Shown: positions 1 through 12,400 of the stretch, piece by piece
How the letters are laid out: every line of letters starts with the position of its first letter
Numbering within the stretch: position 1 is the first letter of the stretch
Assembly (NCBI GenBank): GCA_963931865.1
Contig: OZ007507.1
Location: forward strand, 11,942,932 to 12,006,931
Direction: 5' to 3'
Source: Axinella damicornis
Taxonomy: Eukaryota; Porifera; Demospongiae; Axinellida; Axinellidae
DNA: 64,000 nucleotides
Program-made: the position numbers and the translations under genes
The notes under the pieces: model-generated
What the model was told of the DNA's origin: nothing
What the model saw: only the letters and a program-made list of their open reading frames with translations
Database searches by the model: none

Positions 1-1260
1 TCACAGCCTGTGACCTCGCTGCTAAACTGCATGCCGGTGACCCTGTGACTGTCGCAAAATGCCACTGTGACTGCATGACTCTGGTAGTATGCGGAGTAAT
101 ATAGTAAGCCACATCCATGCCACAGCTACATCCACCATATACTGGGTCACAATCCCCGGTCGCAGCTCTAAGTACGGTGCTTATTGGAAGGGACGTAGAA
201 CTGATTAGGAGTGAGATGTCGGAAGTAGCCTCTTTCCCATGCCTGCACGCTGCTTTCAGTTGCACGAAGAATGCGGAGGGCCTGGTACATTGAGTGACGT
301 CAAGGGTAGAAAGATGGTACAAAGATCTAAAATGAATGTGGGTGTGCTGGGTCTCAGAACAGCAAGAACAGCGAAGGTACCAGGTAACATACCACACGTA
401 CCTAGCTAACTCATCCTCACTGAGCATTGAACGTGTAGATGGTTGAATAACACACAAAACGTAGCTTGTTCGTTATGAAAATTTGCCACTTGTCATGCTC
501 ATGTGAGTAAATGTACCAGGCCCTCCCCGCTTTTCCATACTGCAAGTGACGAAAAGCCCCGCATGAGATTGGGAATGAGGTTAGTTGGAAGTACAGTGCT
601 ACATGTGTAACAACACCCAACCATTTCTTGCTGATGATCAGTGTGGTGGTATAGTTGCAGTAATTATAATCACTACCCTTGAAGTTTACTATGAAGTTAC
701 ACTTTTAGTTCCTCTGTGTCATGGAAACGTGTTTATAGTGACCAAATAAATTTCCTCCACAAACATCTGATGTACAAGACTTGAATCTTGGTCAGTGATC
801 TTGGCATGGCCGTATCCTGTAGCTGCAATGATCTGCGTAATGCTTGAATGGAAATCTTCTATCATCATTTAAGTCCTGCATGTGAGAAGCATTTTTGTCA
901 TTTGTAGGCCTATCGCAATCTGTGATTGTAGCTGTGTGGTTTGCAATCTTAGCTCCTCACTCAGTTAGTATGAAGCTTTAATGACAATGACACAGCTGTG
1001 TATCTGCCAATCTCAGCTCTGTCAACATCCGTGATTTGCTTGTGGTTCTCAAAAAGCTTCAGTAGCTATTCCAGCTGGCTAAAGATAAATTTAGCTTGAC
1101 ATCAGTGTTCATCATTTGCTAACCACACCAACTAAGAAAATCCAGCCTCGTAAATCAACATGAGTAAGTTTTGCGATTTGCAATGCTGCAGACAGTCGCA
1201 AAGTACATGTACAGGTAGATATTGTGCGTCAAAGCTACTAATTAAATGGTTGCTTAACAG
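1..1260. other. Upstream region without recognised coding sequence
   Basis: I find no exon here. The first exon of the downstream CENATAC gene, which should carry the N-terminal zinc finger of about 40 residues, was searched for and not seen. It may lie before the window or be split. The short open frames have no recognisable protein features. Confidence 0.5.
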
Positions 1261-4200
1261 TGACTGATGCTGTGGTGTGTGTGATTACCCCCAAGGTGCG
1301 TTCTGCCAGGCGAGTTCTTCACAGACCGCGTGTGGTGGAGGGTGAGCTGGAGCCCGGTGCAGGTGTGTGGTGCTACTGCTGCCAGCAGGAGGTGGCGAGA
1401 CACGTGACGGACAAACAGGTCTCCGTCGAGTGGGGAGGACTGCTTGAACACATGACAAGGTACAGCACCTGAGCTAGGGGTTAGTTGTAGGCAGCTGCTA
1501 GCATCTTCAGCCAACGACTATGCCTATGCATAGCTCTTACATGTAGTTCCCTGTGATGCTCTCCTGTAATGTGCTGTTGGTTGCCCTTTGATGTACATGT
1601 ACTGTCTGCAGTCCTGCTCATCACAAGAAGACGAGACACTTCTGGTGGGCTAATGGAGCTGACAGAAACCAAATGCAGACCTACCTGCTCTTCTCTGCGG
1701 AGTATAAAAGGTGGGGGGGGGGGGTATTGCTCTCCTCTTCTGTCTCTCTCCTCCTCCCCTCCTACTCCTCTTTTCTCTCTCCTCACCCCCTCCTCCCTTT
1801 CCCCTCTCCTCCCTCCCCTCCTTCTCTTCCTCCCTTCCCCACCTCCTGTCTTTCCCCGTCTTCTTCCTCCTCCCTTCTTCCCCCTTTCCTTCCTACCCCT
1901 GTTCCTCCTTAGATAGTAGCCAGACACCTGCTGTTTTTATACATGTAGGTTCAAAAGTCAGGTAGCTGAAGTCTTGCAGCAGTTGGAGACCACTAAGAAT
2001 GAAAGGATCAAGAAGGTGGGTCATTCATCGGGATGGCTGCTTCTGCTGGCGTAGGTGATGGGGGATATGGCGCTAGTTGCGCTAGTTTAGTGGGTGACAA
2101 TTGCCACTTATTCTGCAGGTTGCGGAAGAGATGAGGACAAAAGAGGAGCTCCAGTCACTGGCAGCTATGGAGGTGTGTTCCTGATCACATGACTGTTGCC
2201 ATGGCAACCAAGTATCCACCCTCCTCTCTCACTGTTGTTATGGTTGAATGTGGACATACCCCTTGTAGTGATCGTTGTTCTGCCATCCGCATTTGACTAT
2301 TTACACTCCTGGTAGGGGGGAAAATTGTGCCGCGTAAGCCGTCATGATCGCTATCATGCAGTGACAACACAACCGTACAATTTTGGTGTTGAAACTGACA
2401 TTGGTGGTGGAAATTTAGATACAAACACTTTCGTCTTGCCATTGGCTGCTCGATTGCTCTCTTTGCCAGTACAGCTCTTACAAAGACTGACCACACAGCC
2501 GTGATTGCTGTCGTTCACTGACACTTACAGTACATGCCGAAACTCGCCGTTCTGGCAAAGTTGTGAGCACTGTAATAAGTTATTTGTCTTCCCTTTGGCC
2601 ACCATTGCTGACTCAACCGACTGAACATTGTCCTTACGTGACATGTACATTAATTGGAATGAGCTGCAATACCTAGCTTGCGCGATCAGCAAGTTGCAAC
2701 CGGCTACCAGGAGTGTGGTTGCCCCTCGAACCATGCCACCATCAGGAACCAAGAGCGGGTTCCACTGTGCACATAATCTAATGTTTGAGCACTCCAGCAT
2801 GGCTACACATGTGATCATTGACTCAAACCATGATAACACTAGCTTGTTGAGATACTGATCGTGTTGCAGAGTTATCAGCCTTTTTCTTCCCACTGGCCAC
2901 CATTATTAAGGTAACGTGTGCGTTAATTGGAGTAAAACATAAGCTACATGTAGCTGTGCAAATGCCTAGATAGCCTTGTTCCCAGGCCCCTCCCAGCTTT
3001 TCGTCGCTTGCAGTACTGCATGCAATGGAAAGCTCAGTTGGGCATTTGGCTAAGGTATTGCGAAGATTGTTAAACTGGCTATGCATGCACCAGCTGATAT
3101 TGATTTGTGAATTTGAATAGTTTCTGAAATGTGTTTGCTGTTCCTGAAACCTGGGTGTAGCCACCTGCCCCTCCACCCCCGCCCCCTGCTCCAGTCTACC
3201 GCTCCGTGTGGAACGTGTATGGGGTGCTGCAGAACCCCACCGGATGGTGCGTGTCACACTGTGTAGAGATTTGTTTGGTGGGGATGAAGGAGGATGTTTG
3301 GGAAGTTTAGAAAGACAGAGATTGGTGGGGGGTGGCAGGTAAAGGATGTTTGGGGGTGGGGGGATGGAAGACGAAGGATGCTTGGAGGGGGGGGGGGGGG
3401 GATTCAGCTGAATCCCACAACCTGGCTTTCATCCTTTTGCCACTATTCTACCAGATCTGAGCAGTGCAGCTGAAGGCAGTATGTCCAGCTACATCTCTTC
3501 CCCCGTCTCTCTCTCTCTCTTGCATTGCCTTACACTGATCCAGTTTCTGTTATTGGAGTGTGTGCTCTGTGTTCCCAGGCATGACGGCCGGAGGGTGTGG
3601 GGCGGTGGAATGGTCAAGTACAGGTGAGTGATCACTAACCTAGCCTCATCCCAGGCTCCTCCCCAGCTTTTTGTCACATACTGTACCGACCAAAAGCTGG
3701 GGCTAGGAACGGCTACACTAGCCTTACATGTAGCTTTGTGGTAGCCTCGTTCCCACATGGCCTGGGAACGAGGCTACCCTTGTGGTTGCAACTTGCGGTG
3801 TCTGATCATGTGTTGAGGACTGTATGCACAGAAACTTGTCCTTTGTGGATACTGGATGAAGGAACATGGTTTCAGCATGTGCATTAGTTAGGGACTACAA
3901 CGACACGCGCACACACTCTCACGCTTGATGCAGCAGTGATCGTCCTTGTCATTCAGCTTTATCACTTGAGCTATTCATTGGTGTTAGCCAGTATTGCCAC
4001 ATTTCCAACTGTTCTTGTTCCCCTACTATATAGGCCGGGCTCTGACCAGCTCCTTCCCTGGCCCATCGACTGCCTTGACAAGTACCCTTCTGCTGCCTCC
4101 CGGGAGCAGCTACCCGGAGTCAGGTTCACGGTGGCAGCGTTTGCAGAGAATCTCACCTCCATTGCTCCCCAGGTACAACGTAGTTCTGCAGTGTAGCGTA

Positions 4201-6230
4201 TTATAGTTGTTTGCCAATAGTGAAATTCTAGGATGTGTGAAAGTGCATGTACATGTATATGAATAGCCACACACACACACACACACACATGTAGATGCTA
4301 CAGGTTGGCGAGGGTAACGTACACTCGGGTGCCACTCCTCCATGGCTGTGCGAGGAGGACAGTGACAATGGGATGTCAGCTCCCATTGGACCATCTCTCG
4401 AGGACTTTGTGAAACATAGTATGCTCATTCTATGCTGTCTGCAGTTGCACACACCCCTACCTCCTCAATAGACACACCATTCCCTCAATACACACACCCC
4501 TCCTCAATATACACACTTCACAACACACGCCCCTCCCTCCGCCCTCAACGCATACCCCTCCCTCCATACCTTTCCCTCAGTACATTCCCTCCCTCAATAC
4601 ATTCCCTCCCTCGACCTCCCTCCTGCACACACACACCCCACTCATACCCCTCCTCCCTCTTCAACGCACACCCCACCGTTCTCCCTCCTCAACACACATC
4701 CCCCTCCTTCTTCATGAATAGCCACCCACCCATACACACACACTCAGTGCACACCCTCTCCCTCCTCAATGGACACCCCTCTGCACACCCGTCTGCAACT
4801 CTCACACCCCTTCTCCCTCCTCAACACACACACCCCTCCCACCTCAATGCACACCCCACTCAACTTACACACCCCTCCCTTCTCCCTCAGTGCACACCCC
4901 CTTCTTCCTCCTCAATGCACCCTCCTCCCTTCACCCTCCACAATGCTTACCCCCTCTCTCCCTCCTCAACACACACACCCCCTCAACATACACACCCCTC
5001 CCTTCTCCCTCCTCAATGTGCACCCCCTTCACTCTCCACAACACTCATATCTTCCCTTCTCCCTCCTCAATGTGATCTCACTTCTTCCTCCTCAATGCAT
5101 ACCCCTCCCTTCACCTTCCGCAATGCTTACCCCCTCTCTCCCTCCTCAACACACACTCCCCGCCTCCCTCCACAATGCACATGCAGAAGAGAGGTTGAGT
5201 CGTGCTGGTAAGAACCCCAAGAGAGTTGGTGCAGACTTCCACCAGAAACTAGCCAGACAAAACCACAATGAGGAGGAGGAATGGTATGTGAGACTTCACC
5301 ATTCTCTTGTCTCCCGAAATGTGTCAGTTGTGGTGATCCATGATGTCTTGATCTTCCCGTTGTTAGGCTGCCCACCTTTGGGAGAGTCTGGAACCATGGA
5401 CCACGCTCACACTCACTGTAAGTGTGCTACATGTAGCTCAGCATGTATCTAGCCTCGTTCCCAGGTTCCAATTTTCGGATGGGGCCTGGGAACGAGGCTA
5501 GCATGTATCCTCCTTAGTGGGGCCCTGCTACGTAGTGTGCGCCTTTGCATGTATTCTCCTCAGTGAGGGCCTGGTACATTGTGAGTGCCTCCGCATGTAT
5601 CCTCCTCAGTGAGGGCCTGCTACATTGTGTGTGCCTCCACATGTATCCTCTTCAGTGAGGGCCTGTTACATAGTGTGTGCCTCCGATGTCTGCTTCACAG
5701 GGAGGAGTTCCGCAGGGAGTTACAAGTGGAGAGGAAGAAATTGCAACAAGTCGCTCCTCATCAAGTAGCTAGCACTCTGTCATCTGGTGACACTCACTCC
5801 TCTCAGGATGCATCCACATCACCGGTATGCTAGTTTCTCCCTAGCCTCAGTCCAGACCACCCAAGGGTGCCCCGTCATTGAAAAGCTCGTATAGTAAAAC
5901 CGGACCCTCCGAGATCGGGACACGACACTAATAATACCTCTCTACAAAAGAACGATTTTGAAGGTCCCGAACAATTGATTCCCTGTAGTTTTTGGAATGG
6001 ACAACCTCTCAAAATGCCTGACCCCACTGTGTCCTCTAGTGAGAGGTTTTGTTTTACTTTGCGTGAAGAGATTGGTCTGGATATGATGCTATGCTCCACC
6101 CACCTTTTGAGGTTATTGATGACCGGTATGTTTTCTCTTGTAGGAACCCGCTGATCCAAGTGGTGGTGGCACCACTCTGCCACACATCAAACCTTACGTC
6201 AGAAGAAGGCCTGCCAAATACCCATTATAG
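1261..6230 (+). CDS. CENATAC: CENATAC (CCDC84) homologue, minor-spliceosome zinc-finger protein, 5' partial
   Basis: Twelve phase-consistent exons: 1261-1459, 1612-1710, 1949-2015, 2119-2172, 3161-3246, 3579-3623, 4034-4172, 4295-4418, 5187-5283, 5367-5417, 5701-5824 and 6144-6230 (stop TAG 6228-6230). Landmarks shared with human CCDC84 are the Cys-rich segment VWCYCC followed by GGLLEHMTSPAHHKKTRHFW, then VHSGATPPW, KNPKRVGADF and WLPTFGRVWN near the end. In vertebrates this protein binds the U4/U6.U5 minor-spliceosome tri-snRNP and supports splicing of AT-AC type introns. The C-terminus is basic (KPYVRRRPAKYPL). The initiating exon with the first zinc finger is missing from what I can see. 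All introns read as GT-AG, and none carries an obvious U12 donor (RTATCCTT). It converges on the ODF3 gene, with 200 bp between stop codons. Homology is strong; exon ends are by eye. Confidence 0.88.
1711..1910 (+). repeat. G run then polypyrimidine (CCT/CTT) tract in CENATAC intron
   Basis: A short G run at the splice donor is followed by about 170 bases of almost pure C/T before the next exon at 1949. Long open frames here are low-complexity artefacts. Confidence 0.85.
2304..2740. mobile_element. Non-autonomous DNA element, family copy 1
   Basis: Resembles 30062-30556 over most of its length (shared blocks such as TGATCGCTATCATGC, GACTGA(A/G)CAT and GTGGTTGCCCCTC). Both copies begin with ACACTCCTGGTAGGGG and end with the inverse motif CTACCAGGAGTGT, giving a terminal inverted repeat of about 13 bp. 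It lies in a CENATAC intron. A fragment of the same end occurs near 11312. Confidence 0.6.
3742..3776. mobile_element. Short TAGCCTCG foldback element
   Basis: The ends TAGCCTCGTTCCC and GGGAACGAGGCTA face each other almost without spacer. Flanking 9-mers GCTTTGTGG and CCCTTGTGG agree at 7 of 9 positions. Member of the 9-bp-duplication family described in the findings. Confidence 0.7.
4440..5180 (+). repeat. CA/CCTC-rich minisatellite in CENATAC intron
   Basis: Irregular repeats of CACACCCCTCCCTC and CCTCCTCAATGCAC type occupy about 740 bp directly before the exon at 5187. The long open frames on the plus strand in this interval are repeat artefacts (His/Pro/Ser/Thr-rich). Confidence 0.85.
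5451..5500. mobile_element. TAGCCTCG foldback element with perfect 9-bp target duplication
   Basis: Terminal inverted repeat TAGCCTCGTTCCCAGG. It is flanked on both sides by GCATGTATC (5442-5450 and 5501-5509). Confidence 0.85.
5501..5690 (+). repeat. Minisatellite of about 46-bp units, four copies
   Basis: Units start GCATGTATCCTCCTCAGTGA, continue GGGCCTGCTACATTGTGTG and end GTGCCTCC. They lie in the CENATAC intron before exon 5701-5824. Confidence 0.8.
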
Positions 6231-6430
6231 CTATACAGTGTAGCTACTGTGCAATCACAACAGATGATCAAGTCCCCATCACATGCACACAGATCTCTGT
6301 CACAAGCAACACCTCTCTAATCATCGGCAAAATATTTAATCAACATGCAGTCTGAAACCAAGCAGAATGAACAACAGAGCACTGCTGTTTAAAACTAATT
6401 CCAAAGTCACATGATTCTGATTGAAGTGTG

Positions 6431-8870
6431 CTAGTCCCGGACTTCGATGATGGCTGGGGTGACGTATTCCGAGTGCCGGATACCCAGGGAGAACTTTGGC
6501 GCTGATGGCTTGTTCACGGATACCTTCTCAGGGCTGTGGGCCCCGGGACCTGGCTTCTTTGTGAAGTCTGTGTAGAGATGGAAGAAAGTCGTAGTACATG
6601 AACATCAGCGTCGATCCTTCGAAAGATGGCATCAGTATTCTGGTTTGGCCTGACGTTCAGACAAGGTATAACACTTTGTTCCTAACATTTTCAGTTTTAA
6701 ACTGACAACTATAGGGCAACCACTCTATCTTCAGGCACAAAAAAGGCAGTTAACCACATCTGCTAGGTATGTATTTGTAGCAACTCTTACCTCCTGGCAT
6801 GTAGCTTCTCCCCAGCATGGAATAGGCTGGGGCCTTCCTGGTGTACATGTTAGGGGCGACAGCATTGTAGCGTCCAGGACCAGGTGTCTTGGCCAGATCT
6901 TCAGAGAAGCTCCCAGTGAGCGCCCTGGCCGCCATGGAGTATGCTGCAAAGGAGGCCTTGTTGGGCACTTTACTGCCCAGCAGGGAGGGCAGAGTGTAGG
7001 AGTTGGCAGAAGGAGTGTTGTCCCCTGGAGAGATGAAAGGTAATAAGGATGGAGCAACAGCAGCAGCATTCTAACAATTGACATAGACAGTAGTTTGCAA
7101 GAAATGTTATTTTGCAACGTTTCGATTACAGTCTGTCATGCCTGAAGAAGATTCTGGGAATCTTCATGCCTGAAGATTGAAGAATATTCCCAGACTGTAA
7201 TCGAAATTGCAAAATAAAATTTCTTGCAAGCAAACTACCGTCTATGTCTGAGATACAATTGCTATAGAATATTGCTGAGCATGTAACATGACTCTAAAGG
7301 ATTACCGTATACAACAACAACAGCAGCACTGCAGAGAGCCTTACTCTTTCTATATCTTGTCCTGGCACCCATGGAGTAGGCAGGGGCATGCTTCTCCCCC
7401 TGAGGATGCACCCGCTCAGGGAAGTATGCACCAGGAGAGGGGGTCTTGAACGTGTCTGGGGAGTGATGTGGATAGAATATAATAGTGAGCTCGAGTGCAC
7501 CTTATTCAGTAAGTATATATTTGGTCTATCTATCATGCAGTGATGGTGGTGTGGCCAATGGCAAGAGGTTGAATAAATGTATGGATGCGAATGGAAACTG
7601 AAAGTGCTTGTTCACGTTATATGCTGCACTTGGCATGTTATAACTCACAAATGGCGTGTTGGCATAATTATATTGTAGGATTGGATCAGTTGCTTTATAT
7701 TATAGGATCTACTACGTTGACGTGGAGGTTATGCGATTTATCCTCTGTGGGAAAGTTTGGCCCGCGGCAAAGCCGAGGCTAAACTTTCCCAAGGAGGATA
7801 AACCGCTTAACCTCCAAGTCGACGTAGTAGATCCGGCTTCTACTACAGACACAACCTCCAAGTCAAGTTAGTAGCTGGATCAGGCTGCTAGACAGCTACA
7901 ACTCTTTGATTCTCAGCACAGCGTGGCGATCCTTTGATGTACCGCGGAGGATCTCCGCTATGATGTCATAGCGGAGGTTATGCGATTTATCCTCTGCGGT
8001 ACATCAAAGGAACGCCCACGCACTGTGGTAGAAGCTTAGGCCACTGGGTACTTATGAAAGCTGTGCATTTGAATTCATTACTATAACCACCCCCAAAACT
8101 ATAGCAGCGGCTGGTAACTCTTATACTCACTTGGGTCCTTGGCACGTCCGAGGATAGAGTAGGAGGGAGTACCATCTGTTCCAAACCGTGTGGTGGCAGG
8201 GTCTACAAAGTATCCAGGCCCAGGGCTGCAGTCCTTGCGAAACACTGCAGGGTGCAATTTACACAAGTGGAGCAGGGTCCGGAGAGATATTCCGATCGCC
8301 AGTATTTGATCGCTTGCAAAGACTGCAAGCGATCAAACACAGGCAATTGCAAGGCTATACAAGAAGAGCAGTAGCTTTGCTTGGACCTTGGTGTGTGTCG
8401 GGGAGGGGGGGGGGGGGGGGGGGATGGTAGCGTGGTGCATGGCTGCTTACGTGCAGTTACAAAATGTGCTCACTGCTCACAGATGCAGTTACAAATTGAG
8501 CTTCACTGCTCACAGATGCAGTTACAAAATGTGCTTCACTGCTCACAGATAATTCAGGTTACAGACATAACTTTCATCCTGCGACTCGAAAATTATCACA
8601 TAACGTTAGCTACAAGTTCAACTTGGCTTACTCGAGTTCTCCAGTCGCTTCCCGAAGGAGTACGCTGGCATCATCTTTTTGGTGGGATCAGTTCCCTGGT
8701 GTCCAACGCATGACGGCAGCTTATATCTTCCCGGGCCAGGACCTGTGAAATGTAAACGGTAAACGACTAGCTACGATTTTCCTGTGGGAAAATCTGGTGA
8801 GAATTTCCCACTGCCCACCTCTCTCCCGCGCTGCGATCACAGGTCGCTCCTTCTTCTCTACCTCCTGCAT
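6431..8870 (-). CDS. ODF3/CIMAP1-like SHIPPO-repeat ciliary microtubule protein
   Basis: Minus-strand exons: 8819-8870 (ATG at 8870-8868), 8632-8742, 8131-8225, 7345-7455, 6791-7024 and 6431-6567 (stop TAG at 6433-6431). The protein begins [18 protein letters not shown] and joins in phase to [13 protein letters not shown]. It carries repeated PGP-type SHIPPO motifs ([53 protein letters not shown]), each followed by an AYS(M/I/F) element, as in vertebrate ODF3. The C-terminus [19 protein letters not shown] parallels human ODF3. Family members bind axonemal doublet or sperm-tail microtubules. Several paralogues share this layout (ODF3, ODF3B, ODF3L2), so I do not assign a specific symbol. The promoter has an X-box at 8980-8992, fitting ciliary expression. 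Confidence 0.88.
7080..7255. repeat. Inverted repeat inside ODF3-like intron
   Basis: The left arm (GACATAGACAGTAGTTTGCA and on to CGATTACAGTCTG) is mirrored by the right arm ending CAAACTACCGTCTATGTC. Small foldback element; no target duplication determined. Confidence 0.65.
7705..8033. mobile_element. MITE, copy A (inverted partner at 38983-39313)
   Basis: Contains GGATCTACTACGTTGACGTG, a palindromic core around GCTATGATGTCATAGC and the end CGCACTGTGGTAG. A close reverse-complement copy lies downstream of HYOU1. No coding capacity. Confidence 0.8.
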
Positions 8871-8979
8871 ATCTCGCCTAAACTGCAAACGATGTGTAGC
8901 GATCTCAAATCTTCGTCCAAGAACGCGTTGTGCCGTGCGTGGATCTGTTTGTGTATGCGCGCGCGTCGAAGAACGCGCT

Positions 8980-8992
8980 GTTGCTGAGCAAC
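8980..8992. promoter_or_regulatory. X-box (RFX-type) site upstream of the ODF3-like gene
   Basis: GTTGCTGAGCAAC is a perfect two-half-site X-box with a 1-nt spacer. It lies 110 bp upstream of the ODF3-like start codon. RFX factors bind such sites in promoters of ciliary genes. The functional role is inferred. Confidence 0.6.
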
Positions 8993-9016
8993 GTAGCAAA
9001 AGTAGGCGTGGCTTGT

Positions 9017-9232
9017 AAGGTAACGGAAGGGGTTTCCGGACAGTCTTTTGATTCCGGACACGCACTTCATGCCCCTCGCATTCGCTCCGTTAGCAGTTCT
9101 TCCGAATTATGGTAAGTGCGCATGCATACCCTACCTTCGAACTTTCCAACGCTGTGCAGTTGTTAGCAAAAACTGCTTCTAGAGAGCGAAAGCTGGGGCC
9201 CTGTCCGGAAACCCCCTCCGTTATCTTACTGA
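9017..9232. repeat. Inverted repeat in the ODF3-like/HYOU1 intergenic promoter region
   Basis: GGTAACGGAAGGGGTTTCCG near 9017 is matched in inverse orientation near 9204-9230 (CGGAAACCCCCTCCGTTATC). Possible small MITE between two divergent genes. Confidence 0.5.
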
Positions 9233-9299
9233 CCTTGTACTTTGTACTTTACAACCCCTGGGCCTACGGGATTTCCCCTTAGGCCCAGCTTAGTACCGT

Positions 9300-9318
9300 C
9301 CAATCAGCGCTTGCCAAG
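9300..9318 (+). promoter_or_regulatory. ERSE-like element of the HYOU1 promoter
   Basis: CCAAT, exactly nine bases, then CCAAG. The ER-stress response element consensus is CCAAT-N9-CCACG, so one base differs. It sits about 105 bp before the HYOU1 start codon, as expected for an unfolded-protein-response chaperone gene. Confidence 0.5.
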
Positions 9319-9421
9319 CCATGTGGTGAGACGTTCTTATAGCCGCTCACCACTCAACCGCGGGAGTGAAAGACTGGAACGCAGGAACAAACCGAACTTG
9401 CTAGGAAATAGTTACTGTCGC

Positions 9422-12400
9422 ATGATGCTGGGAACGCGGATGATATCGCTGCTCCTAGCTGCCCTGGCGCTGTGCTGCATGTACAGAGGAGCCAGCGCGG
9501 CTGTTATATCCATAGACTTTAGCAGCGAGTGGATCAAAGTGGCGCTAGTCAAAGTAAGTCGGAATGTGACGTAGCTATACAGAGATACAGAGGGAAGGAA
9601 GTTTCACGTAGAATATTGTTGAGCAGACAAAGATCAAGGAGTAGATAAATTTGGTACAAATAAGTTGTAAAGGGCTTGTCATACTATAAGTGGTAGCCTC
9701 GTTCCCAGGCCTTCCACACCTCTAGCTTTTGATCGCTTCCAGTATGCAGTGTGTGTGTGGGTGGGGGGAGGGCAAAAGATAATTGTTCCCCCCATGGTAT
9801 TGCGAACAGTGCCCCCCTCACCGTAATGATCCCCACACTGTTGTTCACTAGCCCAGATCACAAAATTATGTTCACTAGAGCATCAGCTATGAAGCAAGGA
9901 AGCATACGTAAGTCTTCGGACGCGAATGGAGGGCCTGTATCTGCCATCAGGTGGTCATGTCTCCATCGGCAACTGATCCAGGCCTGCTTGCAGTTTAAGC
10001 AATTGGCAGCAGATCCCGAGCTCCTTACAGATCTGGTGATCAAGCCAACTATTTTTACCGACCTCAGTCACTCACTTGCCACCTGTTGAAGCATACATGT
10101 ATATGAAGTGATGACATCACAAGCTGGCTGAGTCCTTCCTCTTGCAGATAATACAGGTCATGCAATAACCTTTGACCTACCAGTCATCAACCAAATGTGT
10201 GCATAGAGGACGTACATATGAGATCAGCAATGTACTTCCTAGTTTCTTTACGCCACCTTCCACTTTTTTGGTAGGAAGTGGAGAGACATGGAATGTGCAT
10301 AATTCAGGTTATGCAGTGGACTGGTAATTCTACATACCTGAACAAGTGCTCACAGGAACGTTGCTTGAGCCCAAGAAAGGATGAGCCAATACATAAACTC
10401 CTTTTGAATAACTTCCACATTGATAGCAATATGGGTGAAGTACACTCCTCTATAATCACGGAGATGTTACTGCTATCTTAAGGTTAAGGGATACTCGTGT
10501 GCGTGCCGTGCGAAATGTATTGGGAAATGTATACTTAAGCTCGCTAACCAAGAATCTCTGGTATGAACAGCGTGAGCAACTTGATTCTGGAGGTGGAGGT
10601 ACGCTGTCACAAGGTGCAGGGCATGACGGAAGCTTTTACCGATACGCTGTATAGCCGTGCAAAAACGAGCAGTTCAGTTCACCAAAAAGCCGTATTTACC
10701 GCTTTTCTTGAGCGAGACAGCAGATAAATTTGCCAGGGATTATGCTATCAAAAAGCTTCCGTCATACCCTGCACCTTGTGACAGCGTACCTCCACCGCCA
10801 GAATCAAGTTGCTCACGCTCTTCGTACCAGAGATTTTTGGTTAGCGAGCTTAAGTATAGATTTCCCAATACATTTCGCATGGCGCGCGCACAAGTATCCC
10901 GTAACCTTAATTGTACAACTCGCGTAACAGTATCCACTAGGCAAATGGCAGTTACTTTGATGCACACGTGGTAATGTCACCCCCCCCCCCCCCCCCCCCC
11001 CCCAACCACACGAGGTTTTGTGCTCAGACTGTACAGGCTTTCACACTTCAAACCCCCCCCCCCCCCCCCCCTCTCTCTTTCTCTCTCTCTCTCTTTCTGC
11101 AGCCTGGTGTCCCCATGGAGATAGTTCTCAACAAGTGAGTATTTTCATAATTATTTTAGTCTCGTGCCCAGCTGGAAAATCAGAGTGAAGAATCCTTTTG
11201 AGTAACATGTTCTTGAACCTGCAGTGCTCGATTAGCGCAATTCACTGGTTGAAGCAGAATTGCAAGCGCAGCCAAGCCAGTAATATTGCTTCCGAAAGTC
11301 TGTCTGAGAGTCATTACACTCCTGGTAGGGGAAAAATTATTTAAAAAAACACTTGTCACGAACCAGTTGTTTGCGTTCTGTACCTGATAGAGGCCAAAAC
11401 ACTTCCTGGTTGGCTAGGTAGTTTACATGTTCTGAAGCATCAGTAAACATGGGGTATGTGTTCTCGGTACACGTAATTTCTCTAGTTATTGTTCCATCTG
11501 GCGCCAAGACTCGTGATATTCCACTGTATTCAACTGTTCAGCATCAGAGATGGCCTCTGCTCACCGATGATGGTTCATGTTTGTCGTGTTGCAGGGAGTC
11601 AAAGCGCAAGACTGCAGCCGTGGTGTCACTGAGGAACGGAGAGAGACTGTTTGGAGAGGCCGCCAGCTCAACAGTGAGTCAGTCATAGCTGTGTATGGCA
11701 GTACATGTACAACAAGTCACTTCACGTGCCACATGATCCCATTGGTGACATGGGACGCGGGACGCTTCTGAATTAAGGTTACTTGACCATGCACTGGCTT
11801 CATACATGTGGGAGATGCCTGCCACTCAGCAGTAATGGACATGCATATTACGTAATTTTGCAGCCTCAGATCCCATCCTGCGCTACACAGTTACTTGCCT
11901 CGCTTGCTACTAGGGCTGTTGCTGTTGTACAAGTAGTCTCACTCCGAAATAGAAGTACAGACACTTTTCAGAGTTAGATATTCTAACACAAAATGTAGAG
12001 AGGTACTGGGTGTTACCTGCACCTTGTGCATACCCAAATGTAACCTTGTTCCCTCCCTGCCCCCTACCCCCTACCACCTCCCCCCTACCCCCTCCCTCCT
12101 CCCCCCTCCCTCTTCCCCCCCTCCCCCCTCCTTGCTCCCCCGTCCTTACTCCCCCTGACGTTTGTCTGGCTAGGGTGTGAAGTATCCCAAGAACGCGTAC
12201 TGGTACCTACAGCTGTTGGTGGGACAGAGGTATGACAGTCCTCTGGTGAGACAGTACATGGAGTGGTTCCCCTACTACGACATCAGGAGAGACGAAGAGA
12301 GAGGTGGGTGGAGGGAGGAGAAGGGGAAGGTGTGTGGAGGGAGGAGAGGGGAGAGCGGAGGAAGGAGAGGGGGAAAGTGGGAGGCGAGGGAGGATGGAGG

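Noticed and set aside
4432..5452. 259- and 227-codon plus-strand ORFs
   Set aside because: CA/CCTC repeat in a CENATAC intron; only the short exon at 5187-5283 within it is supported by homology and phase.
1261..6230. U12-type intron in the CENATAC gene (autoregulation as in some minor-spliceosome genes)
   Set aside because: All visible donors are ordinary GT sites and I saw no RTATCCTT donor with a matching branch site. The missing 5' exon leaves the question open.
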